Source of the DNA: DATHWB01 sp040880725
Lineage (GTDB): Bacteria > Actinomycetota > Acidimicrobiia > Spongiisociales > ZC4RG35
DNA: 64,000 nt
Assembly (NCBI GenBank): GCA_040880725.1
Contig: JBBDHV010000047.1
Coordinates: 16,274 to 80,273, forward strand
Reading direction: 5' to 3'
Below the pieces are notes generated by a model. That model made no database searches. It was not told the origin of the DNA and saw only the letters and a list, made by a program, of their open reading frames with translations. This document shows positions 1 to 8,513 of this stretch, in pieces. Made by a program: the position numbers and the translations under genes. Numbering within the stretch: position 1 is the first letter of the stretch; each line of letters starts with the position of its first letter.

Positions 1-732
1 CACCATGGTCTCGCCCACCGCGCGGGACCCGGCCAGGACCATCGCCGCCACGATCCCCGAGATCGCCGCAGGCACCACCACCCGGAGGGAGACCTCGAGC
101 TTCGACGCCCCGAGGGCGTATGCCCCTTCCCGGAGCGCAGCAGGCACGGCACGCATCGCATCGTCGGAGACCGAGACGATCAGCGGCACCACCAGCAGAC
201 CCACAGCGAGCCCGGCGACGCCAATCGAGAACGGGCCCTGCCACGGAAGGAAGGGCGTGAGTGTCTCGATCGTGGGACGGATGAACCAGAACGCGAAAAG
301 GCCGAGAGCGACCGTGGGAATTCCCTCCAATACCTCGAGAGCCGGCTTGACGACGCGCCGAATTCGGTTCGGCGCGTACTCCGAGAGATAGATGGCGGTC
401 AACAGCCCGACAGGGACTGCGACCATCGTGGCTATCACCACCACGATCCCACTGCCCACCACGATCGGCCAGACGCCGAAGCTCGGGGTGGCGAAGGCGG
501 GAGCCCACACCGTTTCGCCGAAGAACTCACTGAACGACACCTCGCGGAAGAAGCCGATAGTCGGCGGGAGCAGGGAGAACACGATCGCAGTGGTGACGGC
601 GACGGACAGCACTGCGCACAACCAGAAGAACACGAGCACGGCCTTCTCGCCGTAGCGCGGGCTGGATGCCGACAACGACCAGTGCCCCTCGGCACTGGTC
701 GTCGTCACGATCCGCTGGTCCTCGGACGCCAT
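1..732 (-). CDS. pstC: Phosphate ABC transporter permease PstC (partial, 3' end beyond window)
   Basis: This is an inner-membrane permease subunit of the high-affinity phosphate importer PstSCAB. The 244 codons visible read without a stop from an ATG at 732 to the window edge. They contain a first membrane helix near residues 31-53, a second near 87-110, and the permease core with the typical EGIPTVALGLFAFW segment and a later REGAYALGASKLEV coupling-loop region that contacts the ATPase. The gene begins only three bases after the pstS stop, so the two are surely co-transcribed. The C-terminal end of the protein and the expected pstA and pstB lie outside the window. Identification rests on the permease motifs and the pstS neighbour. 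Confidence 0.93.
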   Translation of the reverse strand, partial: MASEDQRIVTTTSAEGHWSLSASSPRYGEKAVLVFFWLCAVLSVAVTTAIVFSLLPPTIGFFREVSFSEFFGETVWAPAFATPSFGVWPIVVGSGIVVVIATMVAVPVGLLTAIYLSEYAPNRIRRVVKPALEVLEGIPTVALGLFAFWFIRPTIETLTPFLPWQGPFSIGVAGLAVGLLVVPLIVSVSDDAMRAVPAALREGAYALGASKLEVSLRVVVPAAISGIVAAMVLAGSRAVGETMV

Positions 733-735
733 CGA

Positions 736-1740
736 TCAGCGACCAGCGAGGAGGTCGATCTTGGCTGCCTGCTCCTCGAGCTGCTCGGGAGTCATCGGCA
801 CATACTCGGCCAACTCCGCGATCTGGGGAGCGTTCTCGATGTAGAAATCGGCGAAGTCGACCGTCTCGGGCCGGGCGAGTGCCGTGTCACTGAAGTACAC
901 GAACAGGCCACGTCCGAGCGGCGTGTACGTGCCGCCCTCGACATTCTCCGGCGTGGACTCCACACAGCCGTTGCCGTCATCGATGGCGAGCGCCTTCACC
1001 ACGTCCACCGATTCCTGGTAGTAGGAGAAGGGGATGTAGCCCATGGCGTAGGGATCGCCCGAGATGGCGTTGACCGCTGCCAGGTCGTCCTCGCCGATGT
1101 CGTTGTAGTCGATGCGGATGTTCCCGCTCTCGCCGTTGATCTCCTCGGTGAAGTAGTCGAATGTCCCCGAGTCGGAGCCGGGCCCGTACAGGTTGATCGG
1201 CTGGCCGGCGAGATCGTCGGGGAGGTCGAGTCCGTCGATGTCTCCCCAGGTGTCCACTGTGGATTCGTTCACCCAGATCTGGCTGATCTGGTCGACGGTG
1301 AGACAATCGATGGGAAGGTCCTGGCTGACGACGACCGAGAGCGCGTCATTGGCGACCTGGATGAAGTCGTAGGCGATTCCGTTCTCCTCACAGATCGCGG
1401 CCTCGTCGTCTTTGATTGGGCGGGACGAGTTGTTCGCATCTGTCTCGCCTTCGCAGAACTTCTGGAAGCCGCCTCCGGTGCCGGAGATGGCGACCGTGAC
1501 CCGAACACCGGGCTGGGCCTCCATGTACAGCTCTGCGGCGACCTCGGAGAGCGGACCGACGGTGCTCGAGCCGTCGAGCCGTACTTCTCCGGTCAGTTCG
1601 CCGCCGTTCGAACTGTCGTCTGTAGCCGCCGTGTCCGAGGCATCGTCGTCCGAGCCCCCCGCGTCGTCTCCACTGCCACACGCAGCGAGAGCCAGCGCCA
1701 GGACCGCAAGGAGCGCGGCCGATCTGAGGGATTTCTTCAT
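736..1740 (-). CDS. pstS: Phosphate ABC transporter substrate-binding lipoprotein PstS
   Basis: This is the extracytoplasmic phosphate-binding subunit of the Pst transporter. The chosen ATG at 1740 is preceded by a clear GGAGGA ribosome-binding site (1745-1750) and gives a lipoprotein signal peptide ending in the lipobox LALAAC with Cys21. An acidic Gly/Ser/Asp linker follows, then the phosphate-binding fold: DGSSTVGPLSE, SGTGGGFQKFC and GPGSDSGTFDYF are the phosphate-cradling loops of the family. The open frame extends further upstream, but that extension lacks a signal and covers the PHO-box region, so it was rejected. The protein has 334 residues, normal for PstS. Control by phosphate starvation is likely from the upstream direct repeats. 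Confidence 0.95.
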   Translation of the reverse strand: MKKSLRSAALLAVLALALAACGSGDDAGGSDDDASDTAATDDSSNGGELTGEVRLDGSSTVGPLSEVAAELYMEAQPGVRVTVAISGTGGGFQKFCEGETDANNSSRPIKDDEAAICEENGIAYDFIQVANDALSVVVSQDLPIDCLTVDQISQIWVNESTVDTWGDIDGLDLPDDLAGQPINLYGPGSDSGTFDYFTEEINGESGNIRIDYNDIGEDDLAAVNAISGDPYAMGYIPFSYYQESVDVVKALAIDDGNGCVESTPENVEGGTYTPLGRGLFVYFSDTALARPETVDFADFYIENAPQIAELAEYVPMTPEQLEEQAAKIDLLAGR

Positions 1741-1828
1741 GGATTCCTCCACACTGAGTTTGCGATTCGTCATCACCCTCCGAGGGCTCGGACACAGCAA
1801 GACCATGTCCGTACGAAAAGCTACGGAG

Positions 1829-1872
1829 GGGAGGTGAAGCGAAACCCGCCACTCGGTGAACGAACAGTGAAC
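1829..1872 (-). promoter_or_regulatory. PHO-box-like direct repeat array upstream of pstS
   Basis: Reading the minus strand from 1872, two adjacent 11-base units start GTTCAC (GTTCACTGTTC at 1872-1862 and GTTCACCGAGT at 1861-1851). After one poorly matching 11-base unit comes CTTCACCTCCC at 1839-1829, still in the 11-base phase. This matches the Streptomyces PHO box, the PhoP target made of 11-base direct repeats starting G(G/T)TCA. It lies about 90-130 bases before the pstS start. PhoP binding is an inference. Confidence 0.75.
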
Positions 1873-1886
1873 GTTCGAAACGACGC

Positions 1887-3938
1887 CTACTCGACGGTGG
1901 CGACGGCCCTTGCCTCGGCGAGCCTGCGGAGGGTCGTGTGGGTGTCCACTCCCAGCACCATGGGGAGCTTCGTCCAGGCTCCGTCGGCGCCGAGCTCCCA
2001 CGCGAGGGCGTCGTCAGCCATGCAGACCTCGAAGATCTCATCGAGCCGAAACTGCAGATCGGGATCCTCCACGGGAGCCAGTGCCTCGACCCGACGGTCC
2101 AGATTCCGCTGCATGAGATCGGCTGACCCGATCAGATAGGTCCGATCGTGGCCTCGCGCCCCGAATCGGAATATCCGCGAGTGTTCGAGATACCGCCCGA
2201 CGATCGACCGGACGACGATGCGGTCGCTCATCCCCGGCATCCGCGGGATCAGACAGCAGATTCCGCGGACGATCAACTCGATCCTGCACCCGGCGTCGGA
2301 CGCGGCGTACAACTCGTCGATCATTCCCGGGTCGACCAGGGAGTTCATCTTCATCGCGATGTGTCCGTCGCGCCCCTTCTCCGCTTCCGCCCGGATGAGA
2401 CTGGTGAGCTCACTGCGCGCCGTCATGGGGCTGACGACCAGCTTGCGATATCGGCGCTGCTGGGAGTATCCGGTGAGAAAATTGAAGAGGTCGGTCAAGT
2501 CGGCGCCGATGGCAGGATCGGCCGTGAACAGACCGATGTCCTCATAGATGCGGGCAGTGGAATCGTTGTAGTTGCCTGTTCCGATGTGGGCATACCGAGT
2601 GATCGAGTCTCCCTCGTCACGCACCACCAGGCAGATCTTGGTGTGGGTCTTCAGCCCGACCACCCCGTAGACGACGTGCACCCCCGCGTCCTCGAGCTTC
2701 TGGGCCCACTCGATGTTGCGTTCCTCGTCGAACCTCGCCTTCAACTCGACGAGCGCCACCACCTGTTTGCCTTCGTCGGCGGCCTCCATGAGGGCCCGCA
2801 TGATCGGGCTGTCCTTCGATGTGCGATAGAGCGTCATCTTGATGGCGAGGACCTTCGGATCCCGGGACGCCTGATCGAGGAACTCGACCACCGAGGTGGT
2901 GAACGAGCCGTACGGATGATGGACCAGCACATCGCCGGACTGGATCGTCGAGAAGAAGTCGGGTGCCTCCCCACCCCTGGCCGCCAGTCGCGGCTGGGTC
3001 GTCCAGTTCCACCGATCCCAGGTGAGATCCGCTCGCGGGAGGTCGGCGACCACCGAGAGGCCGGCCAGACCGAGCGGACTGGAGACCCGGACCACATCAG
3101 TCTCGGAGATCGACATCTCCCGGGTGAGAAGGTCGAGAACGGCCGGGGACATCGTGTCATGAATCTCCAGACGAACCACCCGTCCGAACCGGCCGCGGGT
3201 CAGCTCCGACTCGATCGTCTGCAGGAGATCCCCCCCCTGGTCCTCCTCGATCTCGAAGTCGGCGTTGCGGGTGACCCGGAACACGTGATGTTCCACGATC
3301 TCCATCCCGGGGAACAGCTCGCCGAGGTGGAACGCGATCACCTGTTCCAGGGGCACGAACCGCTCCCCGTCAGGCATGACGACGAATCGCGACAGGATCG
3401 GAGGGACCTTGATACGCGCAAAGCGCGTCTGTCCCGTGTCACGGTTTCGCACCAGGATCGCCAGGTTCAGCGAGAGGTTCGAGATGTACGGGAACGGATG
3501 CGCAGGATCCACTGCCAGCGGAGTGACGACTGGGAACACCCGCGAGCGAAACTGCTCGTCGAGATACAGACGGTCGTCGTCGTCGAGCGAGTCGTAGTCG
3601 CCGAACCGGATGCCTGCCTCCGACATCAACGGTGCGATCTCTCCGAGGAAGAGCGCGTCTGCCCGGCTGTACTGATCGGCGACCAGGGGGCCGATCCTCT
3701 CCAACTGTTCGGAAGGCGACATCCCGTCCGGCGATGTGGACCGAACTCCCAGCGCCACCTGCTCCTTGAGTCCCGCCACGCGCACCATGAAGAACTCGTC
3801 GAGATTCGATGCCCAGATGGCGAGGAAGCGGGTCCGCTCCAGCAGCGGAATCGATCGGTCCTCGGCAAGGGCCAGCACCCGACTGTTGAAGTCGAGCCAC
3901 GACAGCTCCCGATTCAGGTACCGACTCTGCTCATCCAC
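1887..3938 (-). CDS. ppk: Polyphosphate kinase 1
   Basis: PPK1 reversibly transfers the gamma phosphate of ATP to polyphosphate through a phosphohistidine. The protein has 683 residues, the usual length. The N domain opens with YLNRELSWLDFNSRVL and the helical and head domains follow. The two C domains carry the phospholipase-D-like catalytic region, with the LKTHTKICLV motif near residue 430 supplying the probable autophosphorylated histidine, followed by RYAHIGTGNYND and, further on, LIGSADLMQRNLDRR. The start is a GTG with no ribosome-binding site but with TACGCT seven bases upstream, so the message is probably leaderless. The gene lies upstream of pstS on the same strand, and the PHO array sits between them, giving pstS its own control. 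A role in phosphate storage fits this context. Confidence 0.97.
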   Translation of the reverse strand: MDEQSRYLNRELSWLDFNSRVLALAEDRSIPLLERTRFLAIWASNLDEFFMVRVAGLKEQVALGVRSTSPDGMSPSEQLERIGPLVADQYSRADALFLGEIAPLMSEAGIRFGDYDSLDDDDRLYLDEQFRSRVFPVVTPLAVDPAHPFPYISNLSLNLAILVRNRDTGQTRFARIKVPPILSRFVVMPDGERFVPLEQVIAFHLGELFPGMEIVEHHVFRVTRNADFEIEEDQGGDLLQTIESELTRGRFGRVVRLEIHDTMSPAVLDLLTREMSISETDVVRVSSPLGLAGLSVVADLPRADLTWDRWNWTTQPRLAARGGEAPDFFSTIQSGDVLVHHPYGSFTTSVVEFLDQASRDPKVLAIKMTLYRTSKDSPIMRALMEAADEGKQVVALVELKARFDEERNIEWAQKLEDAGVHVVYGVVGLKTHTKICLVVRDEGDSITRYAHIGTGNYNDSTARIYEDIGLFTADPAIGADLTDLFNFLTGYSQQRRYRKLVVSPMTARSELTSLIRAEAEKGRDGHIAMKMNSLVDPGMIDELYAASDAGCRIELIVRGICCLIPRMPGMSDRIVVRSIVGRYLEHSRIFRFGARGHDRTYLIGSADLMQRNLDRRVEALAPVEDPDLQFRLDEIFEVCMADDALAWELGADGAWTKLPMVLGVDTHTTLRRLAEARAVATVE

Positions 3939-3945
3939 GCCGAGG

Positions 3946-3951
3946 AGCGTA
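3946..3951 (-). promoter_or_regulatory. Probable -10 hexamer of ppk (leaderless)
   Basis: TACGCT on the minus strand is separated from the ppk GTG by seven bases. No ribosome-binding site is present, so transcription probably starts at or next to the start codon. Confidence 0.55.
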
Positions 3952-4006
3952 GGACGGGAAGGTGAACGTCCGGTTTCCGTGCGCGCTGTCGCGAAGGGTG
4001 GCTCCT

Positions 4007-4615
4007 TCAGCCCCGCAGCCCGCCGAGCAGAAAGTGCTCGAGGTCACCGATCACCTCGGGGAACCTCTGCTCGGCGTTCGGAGAGGCGATCAGGATCTTG
4101 GCGGCCGCCATGATCAGTTCGTTCATGAAGCGGCCCGCCGCGTCCGGGGCCATCTCCCGGAATCGTCTCTCCTTCACCCCGCGCACCCAGGTCGCGGTCA
4201 TCTCCCGTGCCAGATCGGCGTGAGCCACCCGGATCCGAGCCTGAGCATCGGCGGAGAGTCTCGGGAGTTCCCGATGGAGGATCACACCCAGCACCGGGTC
4301 GGAAATGACGAACCGAACCGTCGCAGAGGCCAATGCCAGAATCCGTTCCTCGACCGCGTCGACGGCGGACACGGACTCGATCATCTCGTCGACGACGACC
4401 GGCAGCCGCTCCTCGACCAGAGAAGCAATCAGGTCGTCCTTGTCCCGAAAGTACTCATAGAGGGTGGTGCGCCCGATCCCCGCTGCATGGGCCACTTCGG
4501 CGAGCGAGATGTCGGCCGACCCCATCTCGGCCAGGATCTCATGCGCCGCGTCGACGATGTCGCTGCGTGTGAGCGCCTTGTGGGCTTCGATGGTCTCGGC
4601 GCGGATCCTTGGCAT
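4007..4615 (-). CDS. TetR/AcrR-family transcriptional regulator
   Basis: This is a 202-residue one-component repressor. The N-terminal domain (about residues 15-62) has the TetR helix-turn-helix pattern: an ILAEMGSADISLAEVAHAAG stretch, then GRTTLYEYFRDKDDL as the recognition helix and its cap. The C-terminal ligand-binding half has no assignable ligand. An ATG at 4615 was preferred to the TTG one codon earlier; GACAAT lies eight bases upstream, which would suit a leaderless message. It lies 54 bases after the FabH-like gene on the same strand, so the two may be co-transcribed and the regulator may act on lipid or polyketide genes. That link is inferred from position only. Confidence 0.88.
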   Translation of the reverse strand: MPRIRAETIEAHKALTRSDIVDAAHEILAEMGSADISLAEVAHAAGIGRTTLYEYFRDKDDLIASLVEERLPVVVDEMIESVSAVDAVEERILALASATVRFVISDPVLGVILHRELPRLSADAQARIRVAHADLAREMTATWVRGVKERRFREMAPDAAGRFMNELIMAAAKILIASPNAEQRFPEVIGDLEHFLLGGLRG

Positions 4616-4669
4616 CAATATGCATTGTCGTCCGTTCCCGCCCCAAGCGAAAGCATCATCGGTGTCTCG

Positions 4670-5731
4670 TCACGGCTGGCGATACAGCAACGCTCCCCAG
4701 TGGGCTCCCGCACCGAATGCGGTAAAGCAGACGAGAGTGCCCGTATCGACGCGTCCGTCGTTCCGCAGTTCGTGAAAGAGGATCGGAAGCGTTGCCGCGG
4801 TCGTGTTCCCCCAGCGGGCGATGTTCGAGGGCACCATGGCCTCGTCAACGCCCAACTGGCGGCGAACGCCCGCAACGATCCGATCGTTCGCCTGATGGGC
4901 GACGACGACGTCGAGGTCTTCCACCGAGTAGCGGGACTTTTCGAGCACCTCCGCGATGGCCTCCGGCATGAGCCGCACGGCTTGGCGGTACAGACCGGCG
5001 CCGTCCATCCGCGGCAGGTGCAGACCCGCAGCCAGCATCGCTTCGGACACGTACGGACGATGGAGGAAGCCGAAGTCCCCGCCCACGATGAGCGAAAAGT
5101 GACTGCCGTCGGTGTGAAGGACGGATCCCAGAATCCCCGAACTGGGCGCGTCCGACCGCTGTACGACCAACGCGCCTGCACCGTCGCCAAAGAGCACGCT
5201 CCATCCGCGGTGGGCCGTGGCGGTCTCCCATTCGGCGGCGGTGGGCGAGCGATCCGACCGTCCGAGGACGATGTCCCATGCGTCCCCCCACGGCTGATAC
5301 CCGGCATGAACCTCCGCCCCGACGACGACAACGGTGTCGGCGCGGTCCGACGCGATGAGAGCGTCGGCGAGGTCGAGTCCGTACAGAAAGCCACTGCACT
5401 GCTGACGAAGATCGAAGGCGGGGATGGGTCCGAGACCGAGCTTGTCCTGAACGAGCGAGGCGATGCCAGGATTCATGAAGTCAGGTGTCATCGTCGCGGT
5501 GATGAGCACGTCGACCGATGACACGTCCACCGCGGCGTCGGTGAGGGCCGCCGCGGCAGCCTCCACCGCCAGGTCGCTCGTCCCGGTCCCCGGATCGACG
5601 AATCGCCGCTCCTCGACACCGGACCGGGATCGGATCCACTCGTCGGAGGTGTCCATGATCCGCCCCAGGTCGTCATTGGTGACGACGTTGGGCGGCACCG
5701 CGATGCCGGTTCCCGTGATGACCGAGCTCAC
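4670..5731 (-). CDS. 3-oxoacyl-ACP synthase III (FabH)-family ketosynthase
   Basis: Thiolase-fold enzymes of this family condense an acyl-CoA starter with malonyl-ACP, or make related bonds. The triad is complete: Cys112 in QQCSG, His279 in AHQAN and Asn309 in WGNTTAAT. At 353 residues it is longer than housekeeping FabH (about 320), the extra part lying around residues 150-175 between the GYQPWGDAWDIV segment and LFGDGAGA. This suggests a specialised member rather than the main fatty-acid initiator, possibly one making a secondary or polyunsaturated lipid. It starts with GTG at 5731 and is followed by a TetR regulator on the same strand. Substrate unknown. Confidence 0.88.
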   Translation of the reverse strand: MSSVITGTGIAVPPNVVTNDDLGRIMDTSDEWIRSRSGVEERRFVDPGTGTSDLAVEAAAAALTDAAVDVSSVDVLITATMTPDFMNPGIASLVQDKLGLGPIPAFDLRQQCSGFLYGLDLADALIASDRADTVVVVGAEVHAGYQPWGDAWDIVLGRSDRSPTAAEWETATAHRGWSVLFGDGAGALVVQRSDAPSSGILGSVLHTDGSHFSLIVGGDFGFLHRPYVSEAMLAAGLHLPRMDGAGLYRQAVRLMPEAIAEVLEKSRYSVEDLDVVVAHQANDRIVAGVRRQLGVDEAMVPSNIARWGNTTAATLPILFHELRNDGRVDTGTLVCFTAFGAGAHWGALLYRQP

Positions 5732-5816
5732 GTCAGACCGATGAGGTGGGACATGTCGGTGGCGTTCGCACGGGGTTGCGCGGCGACGGGGTGGTTCGCA
5801 TTGTGACCATCGATCC

Positions 5817-5822
5817 TACGAT
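5817..5822 (+). promoter_or_regulatory. Probable -10 hexamer of the DUF3159 gene (leaderless)
   Basis: TACGAT lies seven bases before the GTG at 5830 and was used to choose that start. It also leaves room for the divergent promoter of the FabH-like gene that starts at 5731. Confidence 0.45.
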
Positions 5823-5829
5823 CGAAGGT

Positions 5830-6510
5830 GTGGAGCGATCGAAAGGTCGACAACTGATCGACGAGATGCGCGGGCTGCTCGCGGGGCGCTCTGGTGTCGC
5901 GGACGGCGTGCTTTCGCCCCTCGTCTTCGTCGTCACCAACGCCGTCTTCGGCCTTCGGGCCGCGATCATCGCCAGTTCGGTGGCGGCGGTCGGCATCGTG
6001 GTGGTCAGGCTGGCGACCGGCCGCCCGCTCCAGTACGCGATGTCCGGGGTCTTCGGCACCGCCATTGCCATCGCCGTCACGGCGCGGTCCGGCCGCGCAG
6101 AGACGTACTTCCTCCCGGGAATCATCACCGGTGCCGCCACCACCGTCGCGCTCGTCATCTCGATCCTCGTGAAGCGGCCGCTGGTGGCCTATGCCAGTTG
6201 GGCGACGCGCGGATGGCCGATCGGCTGGTACTGGCACGATCGCGTACGGCCGGCGTACACCGTCGTGACATGGATCTGGGTGCTGTTCTTCGGCGCCCGC
6301 ACCGCCGTCCAGGCGGTGCTGTACCTCGATGGCAACGTCAACACCCTGGGTGCAGTCCGCATCGCCACCGGCTGGCCCGGGCTGCTCGCGCTCCTCGTGG
6401 TGACGTACATCGTCGGACGCACCCGGCTGGAATCGCTCGCCGGTCCCTCGGTCGACGAATTCGAAGCCATGTCGCCACCACCCTGGTCGGTGCAGCCTCA
6501 CGGGTTCTGA
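5830..6510 (+). CDS. DUF3159 family integral membrane protein
   Basis: This is an actinobacterial membrane protein of unknown function. The protein has about 226 residues with several hydrophobic segments, among them SPLVFVVTNAVFGLRAAIIA, a second near YAMSGVFGTAIAIAV, one near IITGAATTVALVISILV, and paired segments flanking the conserved RPLVAYASWA and WYWHDRVRPAYTVVTW blocks. This order is typical of DUF3159. The open frame runs back to a GTG at 5746, but only 14 bases would then separate it from the divergent FabH-like start. The GTG at 5830, with a -10-like hexamer just upstream, is preferred; GTG at 5791 and 5803 are also possible. It converges with the next gene, the 3' ends overlapping by 13 bases. 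Confidence 0.85.
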   Translation: MERSKGRQLIDEMRGLLAGRSGVADGVLSPLVFVVTNAVFGLRAAIIASSVAAVGIVVVRLATGRPLQYAMSGVFGTAIAIAVTARSGRAETYFLPGIITGAATTVALVISILVKRPLVAYASWATRGWPIGWYWHDRVRPAYTVVTWIWVLFFGARTAVQAVLYLDGNVNTLGAVRIATGWPGLLALLVVTYIVGRTRLESLAGPSVDEFEAMSPPPWSVQPHGF

Positions 6511-7658
6511 TCCTCATCTTCGATTTCCCACTCCGGGCCGTGTCCGGTGTCACGCACCTCGATGCCGAGCTCCGCGAGTCCGTCTCGAATCCGGTCGGAC
6601 ATCTCGAAGCGTTGAGCATCACGGGCATCGCGCCGCAGTTCGAGGAGCAGATCGATGAAACCTCCGACCACCGTGCGGGGATCAACGAGTCCACGGCCTG
6701 CCACGTCGCCCAGCCGGACGATCATCGACCGCAGCTCCGCTCGCAGAGAGGGGTCCTCGTTGATCTGGGACTCGACGGACAACATGGCGGCGATGACACC
6801 GTCGACATCACCGCTCGCCAGCGCGTCTGTGAACGTCCCTCTCGGCCGGGGTGCCGGAGTCTCGGGGTCGTGCGCTCGGGCGGATCCGAGGAGCCGGCCC
6901 ACGTCGTCCAGGCCGATCTCGTCACCGGATTCCAACACGGTATCGGACGCTCCGCGCAGGGTGACGGTGCCCTTCCCCGTCACCGTCATCACGCCAGTCC
7001 CGGCGTCGAAGGCGGCCGCGGTGTGCTCGTCGACCCCCACGATGCCGAAGTCGAGCTCCTTTTCGAGAGCCGACAACCGGCGCTCACCGATGTAGCAGCG
7101 GCTGGTGTCGTGGTTCGCACCCTCGGTGTTGTTCCAATGTGGGACGACCGCCGCTCGGATTCCCATCGTCGACAACAGGTCGAGGCCACGCAGCCAGTGC
7201 GGATCCGCACCGGCCTTGTAGATCTCGTAGACGGGAATCGTGCACGCCCCGGCGGTGAGCGCAGCCGCGGAGGCCAGCACCACGCTGCCGCCCCGGTTGA
7301 TCACGTCGCGGAGTAGCGGACCGACATCGTTGTCGTTCCACACCGCCAGCGCGTAGCTCGGCGATCCAGGACCGGCGAACACCACGCGAGCCTTCGTGAG
7401 CCTGTCCCGGAACCGCTCGAGCTCGAGAGGTTCGGGATGGCGTGATCGCAAGCTCCCGACATGCACCGACACCGCCAGCGAGGACTCGAAGAACTCCAAG
7501 AGCCTCACCGTCAGTTGTTCGACGTTCTCCTGAAAGCCGAAGGGGCTGTCGAGCACAACGACCTCAGACGAGCCTGCGGCCATGATCGCGTCGCGATGAG
7601 TACCGACCATCGTCGGCGCGGTTTCACCCGAGCCCATGATCACCAGTCGGCCCGTCAC
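6498..7658 (-). CDS. S51/cyanophycinase-like hydrolase domain fused to a CysS-type C-terminal domain
   Basis: The N-terminal two thirds begin with LVIMGSGETAPTMV and continue through FAGPGSPSYALAVW to LASAAALTAGACTIP, which looks like the nucleophile turn of the peptidase S51/type 1 glutamine-amidotransferase-like fold (dipeptidase E and cyanophycinase relatives). The last 80 residues are different: RRDARDAQRFEMSDRIRDGL and the following LGIEVRDTGHGPEWE closely resemble the anticodon-side C-terminal helices of cysteinyl-tRNA synthetase. Between them is a charged linker. Substrate and function are unknown. The start was placed at GTG 7658, directly before the first strand; the frame stays open to 7745 but that extension is Arg/Gly-rich and unlike the family. 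Confidence 0.75.
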   Translation of the reverse strand: MTGRLVIMGSGETAPTMVGTHRDAIMAAGSSEVVVLDSPFGFQENVEQLTVRLLEFFESSLAVSVHVGSLRSRHPEPLELERFRDRLTKARVVFAGPGSPSYALAVWNDNDVGPLLRDVINRGGSVVLASAAALTAGACTIPVYEIYKAGADPHWLRGLDLLSTMGIRAAVVPHWNNTEGANHDTSRCYIGERRLSALEKELDFGIVGVDEHTAAAFDAGTGVMTVTGKGTVTLRGASDTVLESGDEIGLDDVGRLLGSARAHDPETPAPRPRGTFTDALASGDVDGVIAAMLSVESQINEDPSLRAELRSMIVRLGDVAGRGLVDPRTVVGGFIDLLLELRRDARDAQRFEMSDRIRDGLAELGIEVRDTGHGPEWEIEDEDQNP

Positions 7659-7929
7659 TTCGGCGTCACCACCCCTGCGTCCCCGGCGCCCTTTGAACGG
7701 GCCGACCACATCGCGTGTGATCCACCCGCCATCGAACCCACCCACCAGCTCATTCGACCACCACTCGACGAGGGTCGAGTGCGGGGGGACGCGGGTGATC
7801 CCACACGGACTCCTGGCCGGGGCCGGGGACGATTGGGGCGGCGGGTCGTTTCATGCCAGTGCTCTCCGGGTCGCATGGCAGTCTCGGACGTGGCGGACGT
7901 TACCCCAAACCGAATTCGAGAGGGTTCTC

Positions 7930-8507
7930 ATGCGACGTGTCGGAGTGTGTGGACTGATAGCCATCGTGCACGGAGTGTGGCAAGGCGACCTCAGCCGTGA
8001 GGGTGCGGTGCTCCGCGACCTCGCCTGGGGAAGCGTGAGCCTCATCGACATCCATACGCACGGTCGCGCAGTCGATCTCATCCGCTCGGAGTCGTCACGC
8101 CGTATACGGGAGGATCGCGACGCCACAATGGAGCCGGTCGCGACGACGATCGAAGACGAAGTGGTTGAATTGCGTATGGGCGAGCACATCCGACAGGCCC
8201 TCTCCGAGCTTCCTCCCCATGAGAGGTCCGCCATCGAGATGGCGTACTTCGGCGGTCACTCCCACCGGCAGGTCGCCAGTCTCCTGGGAGAGCAGAGGGA
8301 ACCGTCAAGAGCCGGATCCGAACGGGGATGCTGCGTCTCTGGAGTGGAGCCGCCCAGATCGCGGCATCGATGCCGACCGCCCGCTCGGGCGAAATCACCC
8401 TCCGATACGACCCGTCGACCCTGGAAGGACTCGTCGTGACCGCCGAGGACGCGGCCGGCGTCGTGGTCTCGGACGGCCCTGCCGTGGCCGCCTGGTTCGC
8501 CGGGTGA
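7930..8507 (+). pseudogene. Decayed sigma-70/ECF-type sigma factor
   Basis: The first reading frame encodes HGRAVDLIRSESSRR, a region 2.4 signature, and then ALSELPPHERSAIEMAYFGG with HSHRQVASLLGE, a region 4 helix-turn-helix. At about 8293 the frame breaks. Restoring one C there (CAG to CCAG) would give the canonical continuation LGEPEGTVKSRIRTGMLRLW, which is indeed encoded one frame over and runs to the TGA at 8505-8507. Regions 2.1-2.3 are also missing: the sequence before residue 40 matches nothing in the family in any frame. Both defects point to a pseudogene, although the single-base loss alone could be a sequencing error. The 270 bases before it (7659-7929) show no recognisable gene. 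Confidence 0.75.
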
Positions 8508-8513
8508 CCTGAC

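Noticed and set aside
682..3965. Long open frames on the plus strand opposite pstS and ppk (485 and 605 codons)
   Set aside because: They are antisense shadows of well-conserved genes in high-G+C DNA and encode His/Arg-rich low-complexity protein with no recognisable domain.
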